From the NCBI RefSeq assembly GCF_025822245.1, contig NZ_JACKTL010000069.1, positions 110,790 through 174,789 of the forward strand: DNA of 64,000 nt, given 5' to 3'. This DNA is from Mycolicibacterium hodleri (GTDB lineage: Bacteria > Actinomycetota > Actinomycetes > Mycobacteriales > Mycobacteriaceae). Positions 19,514 to 27,834 of this stretch are shown piece after piece. Positions within the stretch are counted from its first letter, which is position 1. Every line of letters starts with the position of its first letter. The notes under the pieces were generated by a model. The model was not told the DNA's origin and made no database searches. It saw only the letters and a program-made list of their open reading frames with translations. Both the position numbers and the translations under genes were made by a program.

Positions 19514-20632
19514 CTACTTCCACCGCTTCGAAATCCACTTCGCGATCGTATCGGCCTGCTCGCTGCGCGCGCCGGGAGTGGTGAAGTAGTGGTCGGTGTC
19601 GATCGAGCACGGCGTCTTGTCGGTACTCGCCAGCGCGTCGAGGATGCGTCGGGCGTCGGACGGGTAGACCCCGGTGTCCTGTTCGGCGTTGATGATCAGG
19701 GCGGGGCAGTCGATGCGCGCCAGGTGCGGCTCCGCACTGGTTTGGGCGGTCCGAAGGCTCCACATGCCCAGCCAGCTGCGGAGCGTGCAGGCCGCCGCGA
19801 TGCCGTGCGCCGACCGGTTCGCTCTGGCCGGTACCCCGGCGTAGCAGGTGTTGGGTGGCCGCTTGGTGGGTTCGAGCGCGGGGTCGACCATCCGCGGATC
19901 GGCCCAGGTGCGCATGACCGTGAAGGGGCGGTCTGAAAATCCAGCTGCCCGAACACGTTTGAGCTCGTCGTACACCCAGTCGGTGATGGCGTGGTTGCGC
20001 GCGGTCTGGGCGGAGCGGTAGCGCTCGACGAACTCGGCCGAGAACGGCGGTCCGTTGCGTTCGTCGAAGACGTCCACGGTGGCGTCGGTGGCCACGGGGT
20101 CGTTCTCGTCGACGACGGAGCCGTCCATCCACGCCGTGAGCACCTGGGGCCTGCCGGGGTGCGCGGCGCTGGCGACGTAGCCGTCGGCCGGGAGCAGGTC
20201 TGTGATCCCGGCAGCGGGTCGCATGCCCTCCATGGGTGTCACGTGCGGGTCGACGGCCTGCGCCTGGTAGGCGGCCATCAACGACCCGCCACCCGAATTG
20301 CCAAGCAGAACAATGGTTTCGAGATGCTGGACCTCGCGCAGCCACCGGATGCCGACGCCGACGTCGACCAGCGCGTGGTCGAGCAGGAAGCTGCTCTCGT
20401 TGCCACGGAAGCGGGTGTTCCAGCCCAGGAAGCCGATGCCGCGGGTCGCCATGTAGTCGGCGAGGTAGTGCTCGGAGAAGTCGACTTGGTAGTGGGTGGC
20501 GATCATGCCGATCTTCGGCTTGCGGCCGACGCCCCGGTGGTAGACGCCCTGGCACGGATGCCCACCCGAACCGGCCCGGCGAGCGGTGGGGGAGTCCAGG
20601 GCCACGAACTCGCGCAGAACTCCAGGTGTCAT
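19514..20632 (-). CDS. Alpha/beta hydrolase (Rv0272c-like)
   Basis: This 372-residue protein has an alpha/beta-hydrolase core with nucleophile elbow GNSGGG (Ser113). A late Asp is in NAEQDTGVYP and a His in DTDHYFTTPG. Length and position after fadE6 match, from memory, Rv0272c (377 residues). There is no signal peptide; the N-terminus begins MTPGVLREFVALDSP. It is probably a cytosolic esterase or lactonase acting with the downstream hydroxyacid dehydrogenase, but the substrate is unknown. The gene ends 4 bases before the dehydrogenase start. Confidence 0.8.
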   Translation of the reverse strand: MTPGVLREFVALDSPTARRAGSGGHPCQGVYHRGVGRKPKIGMIATHYQVDFSEHYLADYMATRGIGFLGWNTRFRGNESSFLLDHALVDVGVGIRWLREVQHLETIVLLGNSGGGSLMAAYQAQAVDPHVTPMEGMRPAAGITDLLPADGYVASAAHPGRPQVLTAWMDGSVVDENDPVATDATVDVFDERNGPPFSAEFVERYRSAQTARNHAITDWVYDELKRVRAAGFSDRPFTVMRTWADPRMVDPALEPTKRPPNTCYAGVPARANRSAHGIAAACTLRSWLGMWSLRTAQTSAEPHLARIDCPALIINAEQDTGVYPSDARRILDALASTDKTPCSIDTDHYFTTPGARSEQADTIAKWISKRWK

Positions 20633-20736
20633 GGTGACGACCTCTCTGGCTCAACCGCACAGTCGACGATTCGGCTGATGGTAATTTCAGATTCGCCCGT
20701 TGACCAGACGATTCCCGTGCCGGATAGCGGAATTCG

Positions 20737-21357
20737 CTAGTGCCGGTCCCGCTCGCGCGCGGCGAGGCCGTCGAGCATGCGGGTCAGCTGAGAGACCAGC
20801 TGCGGCTGGCTGAGCGCGACGTCGCCCGAGACCCACGCGCTGATCGTCTGGGCGACTCCGCCGACGATGAAGTGGGCGGCCGACTTGGTCCATTCGTCGT
20901 CGGGTAGTGCGTAGGCGCTCGTCGCGTGTTCGCCGGACAGGATGGCGAAGAGGCCGCCGGCTTCGGACCGCTTGCGTGCCAGTACCGCATTGGTCAGCAG
21001 GGGGTTGAACAGGAGTCGTCCGACACGGGCGTCGACGGCGACCGCGTTGACCAGGTTGGCGACGCCCGCCCGGTTCTGCTCCTCGGGCGGTGCGGCGGCG
21101 ACGGCGGCCTGGGTGGTGGCGGCGATGTCGGCGACCACCCGATCGAAGACGGCCGCGACCAGCGCGTCCTTGTCGGTGAAGCTCTCGTAGAAGTACCGGG
21201 CGGTGATGCCGGCCTCTGCGCAGACGGCGCGAACGGTGAGGTCGGGCGGGCTGTCGGAACCTCCGAGCAGTTCGAGGCCCGCGTCGAGCAGGCGGCGCCT
21301 GCGCTCGGCCACGCGGTCGCGTGCCTGCACGCCGCGGTAGGGCCGGACGTCCGTCAT
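20737..21357 (-). CDS. TetR-family repressor
   Basis: The 206-residue protein starts MTDVRPYRGVQARDRV. The helix-turn-helix is in the first 60 residues, with VCAEAGITARYFYESFTDKDAL as its recognition part. The C-terminal ligand domain is typical of TetR. The ATG at 21357 is preferred; the longer frame adds a segment overlapping the divergent promoter. It is divergent from the MpaB oxygenase gene and a good palindrome lies in the 76-base gap, so it most likely represses both. From memory this matches Rv0275c beside Rv0276. Confidence 0.87.
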   Translation of the reverse strand: MTDVRPYRGVQARDRVAERRRRLLDAGLELLGGSDSPPDLTVRAVCAEAGITARYFYESFTDKDALVAAVFDRVVADIAATTQAAVAAAPPEEQNRAGVANLVNAVAVDARVGRLLFNPLLTNAVLARKRSEAGGLFAILSGEHATSAYALPDDEWTKSAAHFIVGGVAQTISAWVSGDVALSQPQLVSQLTRMLDGLAARERDRH

Positions 21358-21392
21358 GGGTCGATCTTGACACCTGGCGGCCGCCGGGAGCA

Positions 21393-21420
21393 ATATCTGG
21401 AAACATTCGTTGTCAGATAT
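21393..21420. promoter_or_regulatory. TetR operator candidate
   Basis: ATATCTG (21393-21399) and CAGATAT (21414-21420) form a perfect inverted repeat around 14 bases, and further inner bases (AAC at 402-404 and GTT at 409-411) also pair. It lies in the gap between the TetR gene and the MpaB gene, just before the GAGGGGTGG ribosome site of the latter. A 28-base dyad of this kind is the normal size for a TetR operator. Confidence 0.6.
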
Positions 21421-21433
21421 GAGGGGTGGACCC

Positions 21434-22333
21434 ATGGCGGTCGGCAACAGTCACGTCGAGCGTGCGATCAATGCACCCGCCGCACCCTCGGCGCGGCGTC
21501 GACCGCGCCGGCGGCGCGGTCCGACCGTCGACGAGGGGCTGCTCGGAGTGGGTCTGCTGCTCGGGCCCGCGAACGTCATCATGCAGCTGGCCAGGCCGGG
21601 CGTGGGCTACGGCGTGCTGGAGAGTCGCGTCGAGAGCGGCCGGGTCGACCTGCATCCGATCAAGCGGGCGCGCACCACGTTCACCTACCTGGCCGTCGCG
21701 GGCCGGGGCAGCGACGAGCAGAAGGCCGCCTTCCGCCGCGCGGTGAACAACGCCCACGCGCAGGTGTACTCCACCGACGAGAGCCCGGTGACGTACCACG
21801 CCTTCGACAAGGACCTGCAGATGTGGGTGGCCGCCTGCCTGTACAAGGGCGCCGTGGACTCCTACCGCACGTTCGTCGGCGAAATGGACGACGAGACCGC
21901 CGATCGGCACTACGCGGAGGGCAGTTCGCTCGGCACCACGCTGCAGGTGCCGCTGGAGATGTGGCCGGCCGACCGGGCCGCCTTCGACGCGTACTGGGAG
22001 GAGCAGCTGGCGAAGGTGCACATCGACGACACGGTCCGGGAGTACCTGTACCCGATCGCCGCGAGCCGGATCCGCGGGGTGCGGCTGCCGGGACCGCTGC
22101 AGCGCCGCAACGAAGCACTGGCCCTGTTGATCACGACGGGCTTTCTCCCGCAACGCTTTCGGGACGAAATGCGGCTGCCGTGGGATGCCCGTCGTCAGCG
22201 TCGCTTCGACCGGTTGATGGCACTGTTGCGCACCGCCACCCACCTGACGCCGCGCCCCGTCCGGCAGTTCCCGTTCAACGTCCTGCTCAAGGATCTCGAC
22301 TGGCGCATCAAGACCGGTCGCCCGTTGGTGTAG
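21434..22333 (+). CDS. MpaB-type oxygenase (DUF2236), Rv0276-like
   Basis: This 299-residue protein belongs to the DUF2236 family, related to fungal MpaB and rubber-cleaving latex-clearing protein, which use heme b to cleave carbon chains. Landmarks are the early LGPANVIMQLARPGVGYGV and HPIKRARTTFTYLAV, then TYHAFDKDLQMWVAACLY. The ATG at 21434 follows the GAGGGGTGG ribosome site. It is divergent from the TetR repressor, so it is likely induced by a small hydrophobic compound. The substrate is not known. Confidence 0.8.
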   Translation: MAVGNSHVERAINAPAAPSARRRPRRRRGPTVDEGLLGVGLLLGPANVIMQLARPGVGYGVLESRVESGRVDLHPIKRARTTFTYLAVAGRGSDEQKAAFRRAVNNAHAQVYSTDESPVTYHAFDKDLQMWVAACLYKGAVDSYRTFVGEMDDETADRHYAEGSSLGTTLQVPLEMWPADRAAFDAYWEEQLAKVHIDDTVREYLYPIAASRIRGVRLPGPLQRRNEALALLITTGFLPQRFRDEMRLPWDARRQRRFDRLMALLRTATHLTPRPVRQFPFNVLLKDLDWRIKTGRPLV

Positions 22334-22360
22334 TCGGGGTGCGGGCGTATCGTCGGCTGA

Positions 22361-23290
22361 GTGCGACCCGACGGCGACGAACGAGACACGTGGGACATCA
22401 CCACCAGCGTTGGCTCGACAGCCCTGTTCGTCGCCGCGGCAAGGGCTTTGGAGGCCAAGCGTCCCGAACCCCTGGTGCTCGACCCCTACGCCGAGGCCTT
22501 CTGCCGGGCGGCCGGAGGCGAGTGGTCCGACATGATGGACGGCCACGCGTCGGGCAGCCACGGCAGGCAACTGCTCGAGGGCGACTTCGGCGGGTACTTC
22601 GTGTCCTTTCAGGCCGCCAGGACGAAGTACTTCGACGCCTACTTCGCCGACGCCGTCGCCGCGGGCGTGCGACAGGTCGTGATCGTCGCGGCGGGCCTCG
22701 ACTCGCGCGCGTACCGGCTGCCGTGGGCCGACGGCACGGTGATCTTCGAGCTCGACCAGCCCAAGGTGCTGGCGTTCAAGCGGGAAGTCATGGCCCAACT
22801 CGGCGACTCGCCACGCGCCGACCGGCGCGAGGTCGCCGTCGACCTGCGCGACGACTGGCCGCGGGCGCTCGCCGACGCCGGCTTCGACCCGTCGGCACCC
22901 ACCGCGTGGATCGCCGAAGGCCTGCTGATCTACCTTCCCGCGGCGGCGCAGGACCAGTTGTTCGCCGGAATGGACGGCCTGTCGGCTCCGGGCAGCCGGA
23001 TCGCCGTGGAGGAGGGCAGGCCCATGCCTGCGCCAGTGTTCGAGGCCAAGCAGCAGGAGGAACGCGACGCCGGCCAAGAGGGCACCTTCTTCACGCTGAT
23101 CTACAACGAGCAGATCGCGCCCGCCGACGAGTGGTTCGGCGCCCGCGGGTGGCACGCCAGGCCGACGCCCCTGGCCACGTACCTGGCCGCCGTCGGGCGA
23201 CCGATCCCGGCCGACGATCCCGACGCCGGCCCGATGGCAGCGGCGAACAGTTTGGTCAGCGCGGTCAAGGATCGAGCCGTCACGGACTGA
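22361..23290 (+). CDS. SAM-dependent methyltransferase (TIGR00027 family)
   Basis: The 309-residue protein is a class I methyltransferase of the large mycobacterial family whose members start with DTWDIxTSVGxTALxVA. Here this is at residues 8-23. VVIVAAGLDSRAYRLPW is the SAM-binding strand, FELDQPKVLAFK the acidic loop, and WIAEGLLIYLP the motif near the active site. Leucine carboxyl methyltransferases are the nearest characterised relatives; the substrate is unknown. A GTG start at 22361 lies 28 bases after the MpaB gene. From position it would correspond to Rv0281. Its last 11 bases overlap the GT39 gene on the other strand. Confidence 0.85.
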   Translation: MRPDGDERDTWDITTSVGSTALFVAAARALEAKRPEPLVLDPYAEAFCRAAGGEWSDMMDGHASGSHGRQLLEGDFGGYFVSFQAARTKYFDAYFADAVAAGVRQVVIVAAGLDSRAYRLPWADGTVIFELDQPKVLAFKREVMAQLGDSPRADRREVAVDLRDDWPRALADAGFDPSAPTAWIAEGLLIYLPAAAQDQLFAGMDGLSAPGSRIAVEEGRPMPAPVFEAKQQEERDAGQEGTFFTLIYNEQIAPADEWFGARGWHARPTPLATYLAAVGRPIPADDPDAGPMAAANSLVSAVKDRAVTD

Positions 23291-25088
23291 GGCGGTACAC
23301 CAGCGACGTACCGACCGGGATCCCCGGATAGTGGGCGTCCACCCAGTCGGCGATCTCCCTGACGTGGGACGGGCCGTGGTTCTCCGACCGGATCACCGGA
23401 CCCTCCGGTCGCGCCGCGCCGCCACGGCCGGCCTCCACGTAGTAGGCGACTCGGCCGGCGTGCACGTCGTCGACGAACTGGGCGAGGGTGGGCGTCGGGT
23501 CGCCGCTCCACCCGCCGATCGCCATCACCGACGTCCCGGTGGCCAGTTCCAGTGCCGCCGCCGACTGCGACCCGTTGGTGGCCGCCGACCACCGGGTCGT
23601 GGTCGCCGTGAGCATGGCGGCCAGCGTTGGGTTGGTGGCCTCGTCGCCGGTCCAGCCGCCGACGGTGTGCGGGCTCTGGCCCGGTCCGGCGACGGCGGTG
23701 GGGACGGCCCCGTGATGCGGCGTCGCGACCGTCGCGAACGTGAACGCGACCGTGCCCGCCACCGCTGCCGCCGCCCCCGCGACGAGCCCCGCCGTCATCG
23801 GCTTGAGCCGCCCGACCAGGATGCTCACCGATGCCACCAGCCACGTGGCGAGGACGACTCCGGGTAGCCACCGCGGCCCGAAGTGATTCTGGTGCAACAG
23901 GATCCACGACCACCAAGCGCCGAGTCCCGTCAGGGCGACCATGGCCAGCCGGCCGTCCCACGCCGCCCGAAACCGCCAGGCCCACATGCAGCCCAGTCCC
24001 ACCGTCGCGCCGACCGCCGGCGCCATGGCGGCGGTGTAGTACGGATGGATCGTGCCGTTCATGAGGCTGAAGACCAGGCTCGTCACCAGAAGCCAGCCAC
24101 CCCACGACAGGAGGGCCGCCCACTCCGTGCGGTCCAGTCGCCCGCGCGCGGCGAGGTAGGCGCCGTAGGCCACGGCGAACAGGGCGGCGGGCAGCAGCCA
24201 GGAGATCTCGTTCGCCATCTCGGTGACGAACAGCCGGTGCAGACCCGTCGCCGTGCTCCGCGGGCCGAGTGTTGGCCCGTCCCAGTCCGATCCGCGTCCG
24301 ACCAGTCGGCTCATCCCGTTATACCCGAACGCGAGGTTGAGCACGGAGTCGTCGGTCGAGCCGCCGACGTAGGGCCGCGAGCCCACGGGCGTCAGCTGCA
24401 CGGCGAGCACCCACCAACCCGCCGCGAGCACCAGCGCTGCCGCTCCGGCGGCGACGTGCAGCAGCCGACTACGCCACGTCGTCGGCGCGGCCACCAGGTA
24501 GGCGAGGCCGAATCCGGGCAGCACGAGGAAACCCTGCAGCATCTTGGTCAAGAACGCCGCACCCATCACCAGCCCGACCGCGGCCAGCCACCGCCACGAC
24601 GCCGCCTGCACGGCGCGGGCCAGGCAGTAGGCCGCGACGACGAGCAGCAGGACCAGCAAGGCGTCCGGGTTGTTGAACCGAAACACGAGCGCCGCGGCAG
24701 GCGTGCAGGCCAGGACCGCACCGGCGATCAGACCGGCGGCTGCGCCCTGATCGAGGTCGGGCACCGCGCGGCGGACGGCCGCGACGAGCGTCCCCACCGC
24801 GGCCACCCCCATCACGGCCTGGGGAGCCAGCACCGCCCACGAGTTCATCCCGAACACCCGCACGGACAACCCCGTCACCCAGAGCGAGGCCGGGGGCTTG
24901 TCGACGGTGATGAAGTCACCGGCGTCGAGCGAACCGAAGAACCACGCCGACCAACTTCGCGATCCGGCTTGCGCCGCGGCGGCGTAGAAGGCGTTGCCGT
25001 AGCCGGATTCGGACAGGTTGGGCAGGTACACGGCGGCGGTACCCGCCAGCAGAACGGCGAGTCCCCACCGCGGCCACCGGCTAGTCAC
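23280..25088 (-). CDS. GT39/ArnT-like membrane glycosyltransferase
   Basis: This 602-residue protein has about 11 to 13 membrane helices followed by a soluble domain of roughly 120 residues. The first extracytoplasmic loop contains the family Asp and DFITVDKPPASLWVTG, as in protein mannosyltransferases and ArnT. These GT-C enzymes use a polyprenyl-phosphate sugar outside the membrane. The C-terminal region resembles YkcB-type proteins (TSVMAIGGWSGDPTPTLAQF). Acceptor and sugar are unknown. It sits, with the amidohydrolase, in the interval where M. tuberculosis carries ESX-3. Confidence 0.82.
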   Translation of the reverse strand: MTSRWPRWGLAVLLAGTAAVYLPNLSESGYGNAFYAAAAQAGSRSWSAWFFGSLDAGDFITVDKPPASLWVTGLSVRVFGMNSWAVLAPQAVMGVAAVGTLVAAVRRAVPDLDQGAAAGLIAGAVLACTPAAALVFRFNNPDALLVLLLVVAAYCLARAVQAASWRWLAAVGLVMGAAFLTKMLQGFLVLPGFGLAYLVAAPTTWRSRLLHVAAGAAALVLAAGWWVLAVQLTPVGSRPYVGGSTDDSVLNLAFGYNGMSRLVGRGSDWDGPTLGPRSTATGLHRLFVTEMANEISWLLPAALFAVAYGAYLAARGRLDRTEWAALLSWGGWLLVTSLVFSLMNGTIHPYYTAAMAPAVGATVGLGCMWAWRFRAAWDGRLAMVALTGLGAWWSWILLHQNHFGPRWLPGVVLATWLVASVSILVGRLKPMTAGLVAGAAAAVAGTVAFTFATVATPHHGAVPTAVAGPGQSPHTVGGWTGDEATNPTLAAMLTATTTRWSAATNGSQSAAALELATGTSVMAIGGWSGDPTPTLAQFVDDVHAGRVAYYVEAGRGGAARPEGPVIRSENHGPSHVREIADWVDAHYPGIPVGTSLVYRLSP

Positions 25089-25114
25089 GGAAAGCAGCTA
25101 ACCGTCAGACGCTG

Positions 25115-26005
25115 TCAATCCGCTGTAGTGCCAAGCCCGAAGAGTTCGGCGGCGTTGTCGTGGAACACGCCGCGCAGCCAGTCGTCGTCCACGCCGCCCA
25201 GCTCGGTCAGCACCCGCATGGCCTCGACGTAACCGTAGGGGATGTTGGGGAAGTCACTGCCGAACACGATGCGATCACCGAGTGCCAGCAGCCGCGGCCC
25301 CTCCGACGGCGGAAACGGATGTGTCTCCTCGACGAACGGCGTGAAGGCCATCGTCGTGTCGAGCCTGACGTCGGGGTAGCTCTCGGCGAGTGAGAGGAAG
25401 TCGCCGTACTCCGGCATGCCCATGTGGGCCACGACGAGCCGCAGCCGGGGGTGTCGGGCCAGCACCGCCCGAATAGGGTCGGGTCCGGTGTGCAGGCCGG
25501 GCTGCGGCCCGGAACCGCAGTGGATGACGACGGGTGTCCCGGCCTCTGCGACGACGCCCCAGACCGGGTCGAGCAGTGGGTCGGTGGGGTCGTAGCCGCC
25601 GACCTGGACGTGGGCCTTGAACACCCGGGTGCCGCCGTCGATCGCGGCGGTGACGTACTCGGTGGCGCCCGCTTCCGGGTAGAAGGTCGCGGTGGCCAGA
25701 CAGTCCGGCGTGGTCGACGCGAATTGGGCCGCCCACTGATTCAGCCACGCGGCCATGTCGGGTTTGTGGGGATAGACCAGCGAGGTGAAGGCGCGGACTC
25801 CGAAGCTACGCAGCGTCCGGAGGCGGTCGGCCTCGTCGGTGCGGTACGCGATGGGCCAGGCGCGGCCGACGAGGGGCCCGGCGGCGTCGAAGTACTGCCA
25901 CACCTTGTCCATCACGCGCTTGGGCATGAAGTGGGTGTGGACGTCGACCACACCCGGTATCCCGAGCGGTTCCCAGATCGCACGTACGTCGGCTGATTCG
26001 TCCAT
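25115..26005 (-). CDS. Amidohydrolase-family protein (ACMSD-like)
   Basis: The 296-residue TIM-barrel protein has the metal-binding DVHTHF near residue 21. VVIHCGSG, VVAHMGMPEYGD and FGSDFPN provide the remaining His and Asp ligands. This is the amidohydrolase-2 family, which includes decarboxylases of aromatic acids and lactone hydrolases. The ATG at 26005 is chosen; an earlier start at 26026 would overlap the divergent tam start. It lies 26 bases before the GT39 gene on the same strand and may be co-transcribed. The substrate is unknown. Confidence 0.82.
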   Translation of the reverse strand: MDESADVRAIWEPLGIPGVVDVHTHFMPKRVMDKVWQYFDAAGPLVGRAWPIAYRTDEADRLRTLRSFGVRAFTSLVYPHKPDMAAWLNQWAAQFASTTPDCLATATFYPEAGATEYVTAAIDGGTRVFKAHVQVGGYDPTDPLLDPVWGVVAEAGTPVVIHCGSGPQPGLHTGPDPIRAVLARHPRLRLVVAHMGMPEYGDFLSLAESYPDVRLDTTMAFTPFVEETHPFPPSEGPRLLALGDRIVFGSDFPNIPYGYVEAMRVLTELGGVDDDWLRGVFHDNAAELFGLGTTAD

Positions 26006-26024
26006 CGTCAGACAGGATGTCACC

Positions 26025-26789
26025 ATGTGGAATCCCGACGTGTACCTGGCCTTCGCAGACCACCGCGGTCGACCGTTCTACGAGTTGCTGTCGCGGGTGC
26101 GGGCCGAGTCGCCGCGCCGCGTCGTCGACCTGGGGTGCGGGCCGGGGAACCTGACCGTGACGCTGGCGGAGCGCTGGCCCGACGCCGTCGTCGAGGCGGT
26201 CGACAGCTCGCAGGAGATGGTCGACGCGGCACGCGAGCGCGGGCTGGACGCCACCCTCGGCGACCTGGAGGCGTGGACGCCGAGGCCCGACACCGACGTC
26301 CTGGTGAGCAACGCCGCGCTGCAGTGGGTGCCGTCGCATCGGGAGCTGCTGCGACGTTGGGCCGGCGAACTACCCGCCGGCGCGTGGATCGCGGTGCAGG
26401 TGCCGGGCAACTTCGACGAACCGTCGCACGCCGCGGTCCGCGAGCTGGCCAGCAGCCCGCGGTGGGTGGACGCGTTGGGCGACATCCCCTTTCGCGTCGG
26501 CAAGGTGGTCGACTCGGCCGTCGAATACGCGGGGATGCTCACCGACGCCGGTTGTACGGTCGACACGTGGGAGACCACCTACGTGCACGAACTCACCGGT
26601 GAGCACCCGGTATTGGACTGGATCACCGGTACCGCGCTCACTCCGGTGAAGAGTGCACTCGGAGAAGACGATTGGCAGCGGTTCCGCAGCGAGCTGATCC
26701 CCATGCTGGCCGAGAGGTACCCGGCCCGGCCGGACGGGCGCACGTTCTTCCCGTTCCGCCGGATCTTCGTCGTGGCGCAAGTGGGCTAG
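26025..26789 (+). CDS. tam: Trans-aconitate 2-methyltransferase
   Basis: This 254-residue class I methyltransferase begins MWNPDVYLAFADHRGRPFY, the characteristic Tam N-terminus. The SAM site VVDLGCGPGNLTVTL starts near residue 34 and SNAALQWVP is the post-II motif. It methylates trans-aconitate, a spontaneous isomer of cis-aconitate that inhibits aconitase. AGGA precedes the ATG. Gene order with Stf0 and the sulfatase downstream agrees with Rv0294-Rv0296c from memory. Only 19 bases separate its start from the divergent amidohydrolase start, so promoters must overlap. Confidence 0.9.
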   Translation: MWNPDVYLAFADHRGRPFYELLSRVRAESPRRVVDLGCGPGNLTVTLAERWPDAVVEAVDSSQEMVDAARERGLDATLGDLEAWTPRPDTDVLVSNAALQWVPSHRELLRRWAGELPAGAWIAVQVPGNFDEPSHAAVRELASSPRWVDALGDIPFRVGKVVDSAVEYAGMLTDAGCTVDTWETTYVHELTGEHPVLDWITGTALTPVKSALGEDDWQRFRSELIPMLAERYPARPDGRTFFPFRRIFVVAQVG

Positions 26790-26805
26790 CCGCCCCTGCA
26801 CACGC

Positions 26806-27723
26806 TCACGCCGGAAGCAGCGGCTTTACCGCCTCGGCCACCGCCGCGACGGCGCCGGGCGTGTAGTTCGGCATGTTGAAGATGATGCCGCCGACGCCCT
26901 GGTCGAACACCTTGGCCTTGATCTGCTCGGCAATGGCCTCGGGGCTACCGATTGCGGTGCGCTGCCGACTGCCCTCCGGCACGTCGTCGAGAGTGGCCTT
27001 CTCGTCGACGATCACGGTGATGAGCGTGCTGGTCTCCAGAGTGGCGGGGTCGCGACCGACGTCCTCGCAACGCCGCCTGACCACCTCGACCTTGCCGGGT
27101 AGGTCGTCGAATCCGGCAATGAGATTCAGATGGTCGAAGTGCTTGACCGCCAACGGAATCGTCTTCTTCTCACCGCTGCCGCCGATCATCAGTGGGATGT
27201 GGTCGCGGTAGCGGGGCTCGGCCATCGCCTCCTGCGTCCGGTAGTACCTTCCGGAGAACGTCGGTCGTTCTCCCTTGAGCATGGGCAGGATGATCTCGAG
27301 CGCCTCGCCCAGCTTGTTGAACCGATCGGTGAAGGTGCCGAACTCGTAACCCAGCTGATCGTGCTCGAGCTCGAACCAGCCGGCGCCCAGGCCCAGGATG
27401 GCGCGGCCCTGGCTGATCACGTCGAGCGTGGTGATCGCCTTGGCCAGCAGGGTGGGATTGCGGTAGGTGTTGCCCGTGACGAGGGTGCCGAGCTGGACGT
27501 TCTCGGTGGCCGTCGCCAGGGCGCCCAGCGCGGTGTAGGCCTCCAGCATCGGCTGGTCGGGGGTTCCGAGACCGGGCAGCTGGTAGAAGTGGTCCATCAG
27601 ATAAACCGAGTCGAATCCGGCGGCGTCGGCCTCGCGAGCCTGGGCCACGACGGTCGGGAAGAGCTGCTCGACACCAGTGCCGTAGGAGAAGTTCGGGATC
27701 TGATAGCCAAGTTTGATGGTCAT
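26806..27723 (-). CDS. LLM-class F420-dependent oxidoreductase
   Basis: The 305-residue protein starts MTIKLGYQIPNFSYG and has a luciferase-like TIM barrel. Typical segments are AGFDSVYLMDHFYQLPG, VQLGTLVTGNTYRNP, LGLGAGWFELEHDQLG and HIPLMIGGSGEKKT, which bind F420. It belongs to the TIGR03560-type group, common in mycobacteria and usually without known substrate. It is convergent with tam across 16 bases. It is downstream of the cysNC gene by 111 bases on the same strand and may have its own promoter. Confidence 0.87.
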   Translation of the reverse strand: MTIKLGYQIPNFSYGTGVEQLFPTVVAQAREADAAGFDSVYLMDHFYQLPGLGTPDQPMLEAYTALGALATATENVQLGTLVTGNTYRNPTLLAKAITTLDVISQGRAILGLGAGWFELEHDQLGYEFGTFTDRFNKLGEALEIILPMLKGERPTFSGRYYRTQEAMAEPRYRDHIPLMIGGSGEKKTIPLAVKHFDHLNLIAGFDDLPGKVEVVRRRCEDVGRDPATLETSTLITVIVDEKATLDDVPEGSRQRTAIGSPEAIAEQIKAKVFDQGVGGIIFNMPNYTPGAVAAVAEAVKPLLPA

Positions 27724-27834
27724 GCGTCGACCTTAGCCAGAGCGTGCCTGCCCGTGAATGACGTTACGCTGCGTGCGAAGCGGGAATAAACGGCCGCCGA
27801 CGTGCCGCCGCCGAATCCGAGGGCGAGCCTCTCC

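Noticed and set aside
20926..23331. Long open frame spanning the TetR, MpaB and methyltransferase genes in another frame
   Set aside because: It crosses the antisense of TetR and the +1 frames of two recognised genes and has an Arg/Gly-rich composition typical of shadow frames.
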